DNA of 64,000 nucleotides. Origin: Oscillospiraceae bacterium (GTDB lineage Bacteria > Bacillota > Clostridia > Oscillospirales > Acutalibacteraceae). Below the pieces are notes generated by a model. That model did not search any database and was not told the DNA's origin. It saw only the letters and a list, made by a program, of their open reading frames with translations. Shown one piece after another: positions 24,810 through 32,532 of the stretch. The stretch covers positions 91,581-155,580 of the forward strand of contig CAJTCU010000005.1 in the NCBI GenBank assembly GCA_910574935.1, written 5' to 3'. Every line of letters starts with the position of its first letter. The first letter of the stretch is position 1. The translations under genes and the position numbers were made by a program.

Positions 24810-25473
24810 CGAGGGTGTGGTGCGGGCTTTTGCCCGGCGCGCAAAAAATTATAAAGACAGCAAAAATTCAGCCACAGGGCTGCTTTGCTATTCCCGCCTG
24901 GACCTGCACAAGGGGCGGGATAAGTACATAATCGACGCGGCCCGGCCCATCGAGGTGTTCTTTGGCCTGCGGGGGGATCTTTTGAACCTCTCGGCGGGGC
25001 AGTATTTTTGTGAGCTGGCCGCCGAGCTGGTGCCCGAGGGGGTGGAGTCGGCCCAGTACCTGCGGCTGGTGCTGAATGCCCTGCATTTTCTCTGCACTGG
25101 CGCCCGCACGGCCCAGCTGCTAAAGCCTGTGGTAGAGCTGCGGATGCTCTCTATGGCGGGATATATGCCAAACCTGGTGGCCTGCGAGGCCTGCGGGGCC
25201 TATGGGGCCCCGCGCATGTTTTTCCGGGTGAACCGGGGAGAGATCTACTGCCAAAATTGTTATATAAATAAGGGAACCCCTGTGGTTGCGCTTTCGCCGG
25301 GGGCGCTGACAGCTATGCGGTATATTATTTATTCTGAGTTTGAGAAGATCTTTTCTTTTCACCTGGCAGGCCACGCCCTGACTGAACTGACAGACGCCGC
25401 AGAGGCCTATACCCTGCATGTGCTGCAAAAGCGGCCCAAGACCTTGGAATTTTATCATAGTCTTTTGATATAG
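24727..25473 (+). CDS. recO: DNA repair protein RecO
   Basis: A 248-residue RecO with the N-terminal OB-fold start LKTQGIIIREQTVGESDRLV, a helical middle and a zinc site, CEACGA (about 170) with CQNC (about 195). RecO anneals single strands and loads RecA with RecR in the RecFOR pathway. The start is the GTG before RLKTQG, behind GAGAGGGGG; the longer ATG extension has no family match. It is followed after 15 bases by a GNAT gene and then mutS2, so the cluster groups genome maintenance genes. Confidence 0.93.
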   Translation: MRLKTQGIIIREQTVGESDRLVTVLTRDEGVVRAFARRAKNYKDSKNSATGLLCYSRLDLHKGRDKYIIDAARPIEVFFGLRGDLLNLSAGQYFCELAAELVPEGVESAQYLRLVLNALHFLCTGARTAQLLKPVVELRMLSMAGYMPNLVACEACGAYGAPRMFFRVNRGEIYCQNCYINKGTPVVALSPGALTAMRYIIYSEFEKIFSFHLAGHALTELTDAAEAYTLHVLQKRPKTLEFYHSLLI

Positions 25474-25488
25474 AAGGGAAAGAAATTG

Positions 25489-26208
25489 ATGAACCCATGT
25501 ATCATAATAAATACGGTGCGGGCCTATCTGGCGGCCCAGCTGGACTGCACCCCAGAGGGCTTATCCGGTTCGGGCGTTCTCTACGTGCCCAATAGAACCG
25601 CCCAGCCTCCTTTTTTAAAGCTGGCAGTGATTGGGGGGGGGCGTGTGGTGGTTTCCTCCTCCCCAGAGCTTCTGCCGCAGGTAAAAGCCCTAACCCAAGG
25701 CCGCACCCGGGACGAGCTGTTCGAGCTGCCTCTGGTGTATGGCCAGACCATCCACTTTATACCGGACCAGGTTTCAGACATGCCCCTTTCTGCTGGTTAT
25801 GAGTACCATCTGCTGGAAGGGGCGGCTCTTGGCCAGCTGGCGGGCTTAAGTGCTTTCCCCAATTCTCTGGCCTTTGATGAGGATGGACATACCGGCACGG
25901 GCATGGTATGTTTTGCCCAGTTTCAGGATCAAATGATTGCCTTGGCCGGGGCGGGGGAGCAGTCTCAAAGCCTCCAGGAGATGGGCGTGGACACCAGCCC
26001 CTCCCACCGGGGACGGGGGCTGGTCAGCTGGCTGGCCCGAGAGCTGCTGGCTCGGGAAAGGGTGCCTTTCTACAGCGCGTCTGTAACCAATATTGGTTCA
26101 CAGGCTGTAGCCCATCGCAGCGGCCTGCGGCCGTGCTGGATGGACACCTACAGCAATGTGCTTCGAGAGGACTATATCTATAAAAAATGCATCAAGCGAG
26201 TATTTTGA
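25489..26208 (+). CDS. GNAT-family N-acetyltransferase
   Basis: A 239-residue protein whose C-terminal 110 residues have GNAT features: an acetyl-CoA loop in VDTSPSHRGRGLVSWLARE, then SVTNIGSQAVAHRSGL with the late Asn/His motif. The N-terminal half is unassigned and may be a substrate domain. A TTG immediately before the ATG is an alternative start; AAGGGAAAG serves either. It sits between recO and mutS2 in one transcript. The acceptor molecule is unknown. Confidence 0.8.
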   Translation: MNPCIIINTVRAYLAAQLDCTPEGLSGSGVLYVPNRTAQPPFLKLAVIGGGRVVVSSSPELLPQVKALTQGRTRDELFELPLVYGQTIHFIPDQVSDMPLSAGYEYHLLEGAALGQLAGLSAFPNSLAFDEDGHTGTGMVCFAQFQDQMIALAGAGEQSQSLQEMGVDTSPSHRGRGLVSWLARELLARERVPFYSASVTNIGSQAVAHRSGLRPCWMDTYSNVLREDYIYKKCIKRVF

Positions 26209-26226
26209 AATTGAGGATAAACGGAT

Positions 26227-28578
26227 ATGAATAAAAATTATAAAGCGCTAGAATTGGATAAAATACTGGACCTGGTGGCAAGCGAGACCACCTGTGACGA
26301 CGCGGTGGAGTTAGCCCGGTCCATAGAACCGAAATGCAGCTTAGCGGAAGCAAAATATCTGCTGGAAGAGACGGACGCCGCCTTTGTACTGATGGCCAAG
26401 TTCGGCGGGCCCAGCTTTAATGGCCTGAAGAACGTCACCAACCCTCTGCGCCGGGCCCAGGCCGGGGGCGGGCTGGGGATGCGGGAGCTGCTGGATGTGG
26501 CGGGTACTCTGCGGGCCATTCGGGCTTTGCAGAGCTGGCACGATAAATCCGCTGGCATGCGCACGCCCCTTAGCGACCGATTCCACGTGCTGGCTCCCAA
26601 CAAATACTTAGAGGAAAAAATTTATACATGCATCCTCAGCGAAGAGGAGATGGCCGACGCCGCCTCGCCCACGCTGGCGAATATCCGGCGGAAGATTCGC
26701 TCTGCCTCGGCCCGGGCCCGGGACCAGCTGGAAAAGCTGGTCCGCTCCAGCTCCCACCAAAAGCACCTGCAAGAGAGCATCATCACCCAGCGGGGAGGCC
26801 GCTACGTGGTGCCGGTTAAAGCAGAGTTCCGGGGGGAGGTGCCGGGCCTGATCCACGACACATCTTCCAGCGGGGCCACGGTATTCATTGAGCCTATGAG
26901 CGTGGTAGAGGCCAACAACGAGATCCGCGTACTTCAATCCCAGGAGCTGGAAGAGATCAACCGTATCCTTCGGGAGCTCTCCGCCGAAGCCGGAGAGTTC
27001 GCGGGGGCGATTATCGACAGCTACCGCTGCGCTGTGGAGCTGAATGTAATCTTTGCCAAGGCCCAGGTGGCCTACCGCATGAAAGCGGTAACCCCCCAGC
27101 TGGGTGAGGACGGGGTCACCCAGCTGACCGCCGCCCGGCACCCGCTGATTGCCAAAGAAAAGGTGGTGCCCACGGACATCCGCCTGGGAAAGGACTTTGA
27201 CAGCCTGATTATCACCGGCCCCAACACCGGCGGCAAGACCGTGGCCCTTAAGACCGTGGGCCTGCTGTCCCTGATGGCCATGTGCGGTCTGATGATTCCC
27301 GCCGCCGAGGGCAGCCGGGTCTCGGTATACAGCCATATTCTGGCGGATATTGGAGACGAGCAGAGTATTGAGCAGAGCCTTTCCACTTTTTCGGCCCACA
27401 TGACCAATATCATCAAGATCCTGTCTATTGCTGACGAGAACAGCCTGGTGCTTTTGGACGAACTGGGCGCGGGCACGGACCCGGTGGAGGGCGCCGCTTT
27501 GGCCACGGCCATTATTGAGGAGCTGCGGGGCAAGGGGGCGCGGCTGGCCTGCACCACCCACTATGCCGAGCTAAAAGCCTACGCCCTACAGACCCCGGGG
27601 GTAGAGAACGGCTGCTGCGAGTTTGATGTAGAGAGCCTGCGGCCTACCTACCGGCTGCTCATTGGTGTGCCGGGCAAGTCCAATGCCTTTGCCATCTCCC
27701 GGCGGCTTGGCATGGAGGGGCGCATTGTGGACCGGGCGGGGCAGCTGGTCTCTCGAGAAAACAGCGTGTTCGAGCAGGTGGTGGGCCGCCTGGAGGAGGA
27801 CCGCCGTAAGCTGGAGGACGAGCTGGCCCTAGCCCGCCGGGCCGCGGACAAGGCCCGGGACAGCATTCGCCAAGCGGAGGCAAAGCAAGTGGAGGCCGCT
27901 GGGCTGGCCCGCCGGGAGCTGGAGCAGGCCCGGCAGCAGGCGGAGCAGATTGTACAAAAGACCCGGCGGCAGGCGGATGCCCTCTTAAATGAGCTGGACG
28001 AGGCGCGCCGCAGCCAGAACAAAGCCCTTTCGGCAGAGCAAAAGGCCCGGCTGCGCAGCGGTATGCGCCAGCTGGAGACCGCCGCCGACCCGGTAAGCCG
28101 CCCCCGGGACACCAACTACCAGCTGCCCCGGGAGCTGAAACCAGGGGACAGCGTACTGATGGTGGACATTGACAAAAAGGCCTCGGTGCTAGAGCCCCCC
28201 CGAGACGGCCAGGTGCTGGTGCAGGCGGGCATCATTAAGACCCGGGTGCCGGTAGAAAGCCTGCGTCTGCTAAGCGAGAAACAGGAGCAGAAGCTCCGGG
28301 GGCGGTCGGTGACCAAGGACGTAAGCCAGCCCCAGGGGGCCGCCAGCCTGGACTTGCGGGGCATGAGCAGCGATGAGGCCCTGATAGAGGTAGACGCCTT
28401 TTTGGACCGAGCGGCCCGGGCGGCCCTGACCCAGGTGACCATCATCCACGGCAAGGGCACCGGTGTGCTGCGGGCAGCGGTGCAAAAGCACCTGCGGCGC
28501 TGCCCGCAGGTAAAGCGCTTCCGGCTGGGGGCCTTTGGCGAGGGAGAGAGTGGCGTTACAGTGGTGGAGATGAAGTGA
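26227..28578 (+). CDS. mutS2: MutS2 endonuclease/ATPase
   Basis: A 783-residue MutS2. Order: helical core with LELDKILDLVASET, ABC-type ATPase (Walker A GPNTGGKTVALKT about 330, signature region SLSTFSAHM, Walker B LVLLDELGAGTDPVEG), a long coiled coil (about 515-610) and a C-terminal Smr domain (LDLRGMSSDEAL and IHGKGTGVLR). MutS2 acts on recombination intermediates and, in Bacillus, on collided ribosomes; it is not the mismatch repair MutS. The length is normal. It is the last gene of the recO group. Confidence 0.96.
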   Translation: MNKNYKALELDKILDLVASETTCDDAVELARSIEPKCSLAEAKYLLEETDAAFVLMAKFGGPSFNGLKNVTNPLRRAQAGGGLGMRELLDVAGTLRAIRALQSWHDKSAGMRTPLSDRFHVLAPNKYLEEKIYTCILSEEEMADAASPTLANIRRKIRSASARARDQLEKLVRSSSHQKHLQESIITQRGGRYVVPVKAEFRGEVPGLIHDTSSSGATVFIEPMSVVEANNEIRVLQSQELEEINRILRELSAEAGEFAGAIIDSYRCAVELNVIFAKAQVAYRMKAVTPQLGEDGVTQLTAARHPLIAKEKVVPTDIRLGKDFDSLIITGPNTGGKTVALKTVGLLSLMAMCGLMIPAAEGSRVSVYSHILADIGDEQSIEQSLSTFSAHMTNIIKILSIADENSLVLLDELGAGTDPVEGAALATAIIEELRGKGARLACTTHYAELKAYALQTPGVENGCCEFDVESLRPTYRLLIGVPGKSNAFAISRRLGMEGRIVDRAGQLVSRENSVFEQVVGRLEEDRRKLEDELALARRAADKARDSIRQAEAKQVEAAGLARRELEQARQQAEQIVQKTRRQADALLNELDEARRSQNKALSAEQKARLRSGMRQLETAADPVSRPRDTNYQLPRELKPGDSVLMVDIDKKASVLEPPRDGQVLVQAGIIKTRVPVESLRLLSEKQEQKLRGRSVTKDVSQPQGAASLDLRGMSSDEALIEVDAFLDRAARAALTQVTIIHGKGTGVLRAAVQKHLRRCPQVKRFRLGAFGEGESGVTVVEMK

Positions 28579-28634
28579 TTTGTTTATGTTGCGGTAAAAA
28601 ATGTAAATATTCTGCGAACAAACTGAAAAACCTG

Positions 28635-28663
28635 TTGCGATATTTAGAAATAGGGGCTATAAT
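28635..28663 (+). promoter_or_regulatory. Promoter of the secreted protein gene
   Basis: TTGCGA (28635-28640), 17 bases, TATAAT (28658-28663), then a leader of about 75 bases ending in AAGGAGG. Confidence 0.55.
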
Positions 28664-28744
28664 ATTTTTAGACGTACAGGAGAGCAGAAAGGAGGCGGTG
28701 AATAGCGGGTGCAAGGCGGCGTCTTTGCGGCAAGGAGGCATAAA

Positions 28745-29542
28745 ATGAAAAAATTAGCAAGTCTTTTGGTCATGTTCGCGTTTGCGGGCGTATTCGCGGT
28801 GTCTGCTTCGGCCTCTAATGAAATGGAGGAAGCTGTACGCCAGCGCTATTTGGAGCAAGGATATACAGAGGTTATCCATGACCCTGGAATTGCTCTCCAG
28901 GCAGATAGTCCAGATGAGGTTCTAAGTTTGGCCTACATGGATATTGAAAAGGCCGATGAGGAAATGAAAGAAAAGATTCTGGAAGCGCGCAACAAGGTCA
29001 TTGATCGGTATGATTGGTCAGCGGATGATGTGGTCGCCTATGTAGTAAATGATGAGGATCGTACATTTGAAATTGATCCTCATTTCAGTGACCTTTTCCC
29101 AGGCTGGGACTTGCCGGTTGTGAACGCACCGGTTGAGGATGAGAAAAGCCCACAAAAAGGAGAAGGTGGCATAGCGCCTTATGGAGATGCCGTAACTACT
29201 AGGTGGGTCTGTAAAGACGTATATGTGCAAAAGGCGGTGGAAGGAATCCTTACAGGTGCATTTAAAACAGTTGATTCCGTTTCAAATAATACTTATATTA
29301 ATGGGATTACTACCATCGCATCTTCGTTACCTTCCGGAGTGACGAAATATAATTTGGGCTATACCAATGAATCCACAGGAAGATCGATTTCATCACGGCG
29401 AAACTTAGACTTTACGTCTACTAAAATCGACTATTATGGAATTGACTTTGATGTTCGGGTCCACGGTAAGGTAGGTGTACGTGCAAGTAACTATCAGAAG
29501 AGCGGCTATGGAAGCTTTGTAGTAGATAGAACTGCATATTAA
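28745..29542 (+). CDS. Secreted protein of unknown function
   Basis: A 265-residue protein with a clear signal peptide (MKKLASLLVMFAFAGVFAVS, likely cleaved after ASA). The mature N-terminal half is acidic, and the C-terminal half is Ser/Thr/Asn-rich with alternating Tyr/Gly typical of beta strands (YYGIDFDVRVHGKVGVRAS). No family is recognised. The start has a strong GCAAGGAGGCATAAA site. The coding sequence is visibly more A+T-rich, with different codon choice, than neighbouring mutS2 and sigG, which suggests a recent arrival. It has its own promoter and ends before a terminator shared with sigG. Confidence 0.8.
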   Translation: MKKLASLLVMFAFAGVFAVSASASNEMEEAVRQRYLEQGYTEVIHDPGIALQADSPDEVLSLAYMDIEKADEEMKEKILEARNKVIDRYDWSADDVVAYVVNDEDRTFEIDPHFSDLFPGWDLPVVNAPVEDEKSPQKGEGGIAPYGDAVTTRWVCKDVYVQKAVEGILTGAFKTVDSVSNNTYINGITTIASSLPSGVTKYNLGYTNESTGRSISSRRNLDFTSTKIDYYGIDFDVRVHGKVGVRASNYQKSGYGSFVVDRTAY

Positions 29543-29557
29543 ATTAAAACGGAATGA

Positions 29558-29597
29558 GAAAAAGGACCCACCCCACCGGGCGGGCCCTTCTTTTTTG
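29558..29597. terminator. Bidirectional terminator between the secreted protein gene and sigG
   Basis: A GC-rich stem (AAGGACCCACCCC with GGGCGGGCCCTT, G-U pairs allowed), A-rich on the left and TTTTTT on the right, lies between convergent genes. Confidence 0.75.
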
Positions 29598-29607
29598 CGG
29601 CTGGGGG

Positions 29608-30378
29608 CTAGGCCCGTATCTCCGCCTTAATCTTCCCCAGGGCTCCCTTTTCCAGCCGGGAGACCTGGGCCTGGGAGATGCCCACTTGCCCGGCCACCTC
29701 CATCTGGGTCTTGCCTTCCAGGAACCGCATGGAGAGAATGCGTTTTTCCCGGTCGCTAAGGTTGTGGATGGCCTGCTTAATGGCAATTTCCTCCAGCCAG
29801 TCCTCGTCCTTTCCGTCGCCCACCTGGTCCATGATATATACCGGATCGCCTCCGTCCGAGAAGGTAGGCTCGTACAGAGAAACAGGCTCCACAATGGCCT
29901 CCAGGGCCACCACCACGTCCTCACGCTTCAGCTCCAGTTCTTGAGAGATCTCCTCTACCGTGGGTTCCCGGCCGTTCTGGGCGGTAAGGCGCTCTTTGCA
30001 CTGAATGGCCTTGTAGGCGGTGTCCCGCATGGAGCGGCTGACCCGCACAGAGTTGTTGTCCCGGAGAAAACGCCGGACTTCGCCAATAATCATGGGTACT
30101 CCATAGGTGGAAAACTGTACCCCCTGGCTTACATCAAAGTGGTCGATGGCCTTCATCAGGCCAATGCACCCCACCTGGAACAGATCGTCGGGATTCTCGC
30201 CCCGGTTGCCAAAACGCTGGATCACGCTGAGCACCAGCCGCAGGTTGCCATGAATCAGCTTTTCTCTGGCTTCCCGGTCGCCGTCGTGGCTTCGGATGAG
30301 CAGCTCCCGCATTTCGTCACTTTTCAGCACCTTCAGTTTCGCGGTGTTCACGCCGCATATTTCCACCTTGCCTTGCAT
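29608..30378 (-). CDS. sigG: RNA polymerase sporulation sigma factor SigG
   Basis: A 256-residue sigma-70 family factor whose N-terminus GKVEICGVNTAKLKVLK is diagnostic of SigG, followed by region 2 (NPDDLFQVGCIGLMKAID), region 3 and region 4 with helix-turn-helix KTQMEVAGQVGISQAQVSRLE. SigG directs late forespore transcription, so the organism is a spore former. MQGKVEIC is preferred over an upstream ATG because AAGGGGGCC lies 7 bases before it and the homologous proteins begin there. The usual neighbours spoIIGA-sigE are absent from this window. Confidence 0.96.
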   Translation of the reverse strand: MQGKVEICGVNTAKLKVLKSDEMRELLIRSHDGDREAREKLIHGNLRLVLSVIQRFGNRGENPDDLFQVGCIGLMKAIDHFDVSQGVQFSTYGVPMIIGEVRRFLRDNNSVRVSRSMRDTAYKAIQCKERLTAQNGREPTVEEISQELELKREDVVVALEAIVEPVSLYEPTFSDGGDPVYIMDQVGDGKDEDWLEEIAIKQAIHNLSDREKRILSMRFLEGKTQMEVAGQVGISQAQVSRLEKGALGKIKAEIRA

Positions 30379-30403
30379 AAGCAGGGCCCCCTTCCAAGTT
30401 TTA

Positions 30404-30420
30404 GGAGGCGCCATACCTCC
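30404..30420 (-). promoter_or_regulatory. Leader hairpin upstream of sigG start
   Basis: On the minus strand GGAGG-TATGGCG-CCTCC forms a 5-bp stem that hides a Shine-Dalgarno-like GGAGG and an in-frame upstream ATG. A regulatory role is inference. Confidence 0.3.
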
Positions 30421-30651
30421 ATGAATGGTTTTTCAGAGGTATTGTTTGCATTTTTTGCCGGGTTTAAACCAAGGCCTTTGGGCAGCCAAAAGTCAAAAAA
30501 CCTTCCATATATAGAGATTTCCTATAAGGGAGAGAAAAAAATTTTTTCAGTCTGGTTGTGCTAAAACAGTTTACAAGCGGCAGGCGCTTTTACCCATAAA
30601 ACGGGCGAAGGTGCCGCATGAAATTGGTAGCAATCCTCAAACGCCTTTTTA
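30421..30651. other. Intergenic stretch upstream of sigG
   Basis: Non-coding. It contains an AAAAAAATTTTTT tract near 30537 and no ORF I can support. A forespore-type promoter for sigG was sought but no convincing match was seen. Confidence 0.4.
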
Positions 30652-30814
30652 GGGCTTGTTTAAAACATGGAAAACGCCGTCTTTTTACCCAGAAGCGGCC
30701 CTCTTCCGCGTCGAAAATCCTCGTAAAACCGCAAGGATTCCTTGCGGTTTTCCCCCTGGAAGCGGACCACTTCGGGTCAAAAATCCGCCATTTCCTCTAT
30801 GTTCCAACAAGCCC
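30652..30814. mobile_element. TA-flanked miniature element, copy 2 (163 bp)
   Basis: Terminal repeats GGGCTTGTTTAAAACAT and (reverse) GGGCTTGTTGGAACAT, flanked by TA at 30650-30651 and 30815-30816. An internal AAACCGCAAGGA/TCCTTGCGGTTT inverted repeat (about 30726-30751) adds a central hairpin. It has no coding capacity and is the best-preserved copy of the family. Confidence 0.8.
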
Positions 30815-30920
30815 TAGTCTTAAAAGATATTCTGGCGGGTATTTGGAATGACAAAAAGGAGTAAGCAGCGGCAGTTTTGCGGGGCGCCCTACGGTATGCG
30901 GATTTTTATTAAAACGGACC

Positions 30921-30941
30921 CCCCCGGAGCATTCCAGGGGG
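30921..30941 (-). terminator. Possible terminator of the ClC gene
   Basis: CCCCCGGA pairs with TCC-A-GGGGG. On the minus strand it is followed by CCGTTTTAATAAAAAT, about 90 bases past the channel gene's stop. The T tract is interrupted. Confidence 0.4.
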
Positions 30942-31032
30942 ATAATAAGTCCTTCGTTTTCCTCTTGCGTAGGGATAGAGAATTTCCTACTTTGGAAACT
31001 CTGCCAGGTAGATGTTCCTTATAGGCCGGAAA

Positions 31033-32304
31033 TTAGTGCGTGTTCGTGTCAAGGGTTCTGTGCTTCACCTTTGAAAAGCGGATGACCTGGCTGCTGTACA
31101 GCCCAAAATAGCCCGAGAGCACAAAGCTGACCGCAATGGCCAGAGCGAATAGCCCCAGCTCACCGGTAGAGAACAACTCGGCAGCCAAAAAGAGCGTGGC
31201 AATGGGGCAGTTTACCACAGAGCAGAATAGGGCGCACATTCCCACAGCGGCGGCAAAGCTTGGGTCTAGGCCCAGCAGTGGGCCCACCGCGCAGCCAAAG
31301 GTAGCTCCCACAAATAAGGTGGGCACGATCTCGCCCCCTCGAAAACCCGCGCCCACACACAGGGCCGTTAGGATAATCTTCAGCAGAAACGCCCAGGGAA
31401 CTGTTTGGCCGCCTACAGCCTTTTCGATGATATGGGCGCCCGCTCCTGTGTAGTCGTACAGACCGAACAAGACCACCAACAAGGTCATAAGAACCCCTCC
31501 TAACACGATGCGCAGGTAGGAATTTTTTATCAGCTTCTCCGCCCAGTGTGCTGCTTGATGTAGGGCCACACATAGGAGAATGCCTACCCCGCCGCACAGG
31601 GCCGCCAGCAAAGCGGTCTGACCCGCTGTGGCTGGTGTGAGGCCGGGAATGCTGCCGGATAGTTCAAACCGCATGGGGGGAACCCCCAGCAGACCGCTAA
31701 TAAAGAAAGCGGTATAAGAGGCCGCCACACAGGGCAGAAAGGCGTTGTAAGAGATAGACCCCACCACAATGACCTCCAGCACAAACACAGCCGCCGCAAG
31801 AGGCGTGCCGAACATGGCGGAAAAACACGCCGCCATGCCGCACATGGACAAAACCCGGACATCGTCCTCGTCAAAACGGAGCAGCTCGCCAAAATTGTGC
31901 CCTAGAGAGCCCCCCAGCTGCAAAGCCGCGCCCTCCCGGCCCACCGAGGCCCCGAACAGGTGGGAAAGCAGGGTGCCCGCCACAATGAGTGGGGCCAGCA
32001 AAACCGGAATATGCTCGTTGGTGGTTACAGACTGGATGATCAAGTTAGTCCCAGTGCCAAAACTAACTTTACACAGCCGGTATAGCAGCAGAGTAATCAG
32101 ACCCGCACATGGCAGCAGCCAGACGATCAGCGGGTAAGTCTGGCGCGTCTCGGTAGCACGGTCGATCAGAATATGAAAGCAGCTTCCCAAAAAGCCGCAG
32201 ACCGCCCCTATTGCCAGGGCCGCTATGACCCAACGCAAAAATGCCAACAAATACTGCCCAACATCTTTGGAGGCCATCAACATACGATCTTCATTTCTTT
32301 GCAA
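31033..32304 (-). CDS. ClC-family chloride channel/transporter
   Basis: A polytopic membrane protein of about 423 residues with ClC signatures: ASVGREGAALQLGGSLGHNF (the GREGP region with Ala in place of Pro) and GFRGGEIVPTLFVGATFG (the GGxxxP region). About ten to twelve hydrophobic segments are visible. ClC proteins move chloride or fluoride, often coupled to protons. There is no cytoplasmic CBS domain. The start is uncertain: TTG at 32304 lies 6 bases after AGGTGG, GTG at 32313 is the longest option and ATG at 32283 the first ATG. It is a single gene, divergent from the GH3 gene. Confidence 0.88.
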   Translation of the reverse strand: MQRNEDRMLMASKDVGQYLLAFLRWVIAALAIGAVCGFLGSCFHILIDRATETRQTYPLIVWLLPCAGLITLLLYRLCKVSFGTGTNLIIQSVTTNEHIPVLLAPLIVAGTLLSHLFGASVGREGAALQLGGSLGHNFGELLRFDEDDVRVLSMCGMAACFSAMFGTPLAAAVFVLEVIVVGSISYNAFLPCVAASYTAFFISGLLGVPPMRFELSGSIPGLTPATAGQTALLAALCGGVGILLCVALHQAAHWAEKLIKNSYLRIVLGGVLMTLLVVLFGLYDYTGAGAHIIEKAVGGQTVPWAFLLKIILTALCVGAGFRGGEIVPTLFVGATFGCAVGPLLGLDPSFAAAVGMCALFCSVVNCPIATLFLAAELFSTGELGLFALAIAVSFVLSGYFGLYSSQVIRFSKVKHRTLDTNTH

Positions 32305-32470
32305 GAAAGCCACCTTCTCATCCGGTAAAATTTTCTTTCAGATTTCAGTATACTCTCTTTCTCTTGGTTCTGCAAGGGGGATAAAGAGAAAAGTAAAGAA
32401 AATGCCGTGGCATAGGGGGGATGCTTGAAATTTTTTTACAGAATGGTTTGCTTGTATGGTGAATATTCTG

Positions 32471-32513
32471 TTGACATTGCTCTAATAAGTGCTTATAATT
32501 ATAGTGTTAACAC
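32471..32513 (+). promoter_or_regulatory. Strong promoter and palindromic operator candidate of the second GH3 gene
   Basis: Consensus TTGACA (32471-32476), 17 bases, TATAAT (32494-32499), followed by a perfect palindrome GTGTTAACAC (32504-32513) at the expected transcription start. The placement suits a repressor such as a LacI-family sugar regulator. No such gene lies nearby. Confidence 0.7.
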
Positions 32514-32532
32514 AATTTCAAAGGAGGTTGCT

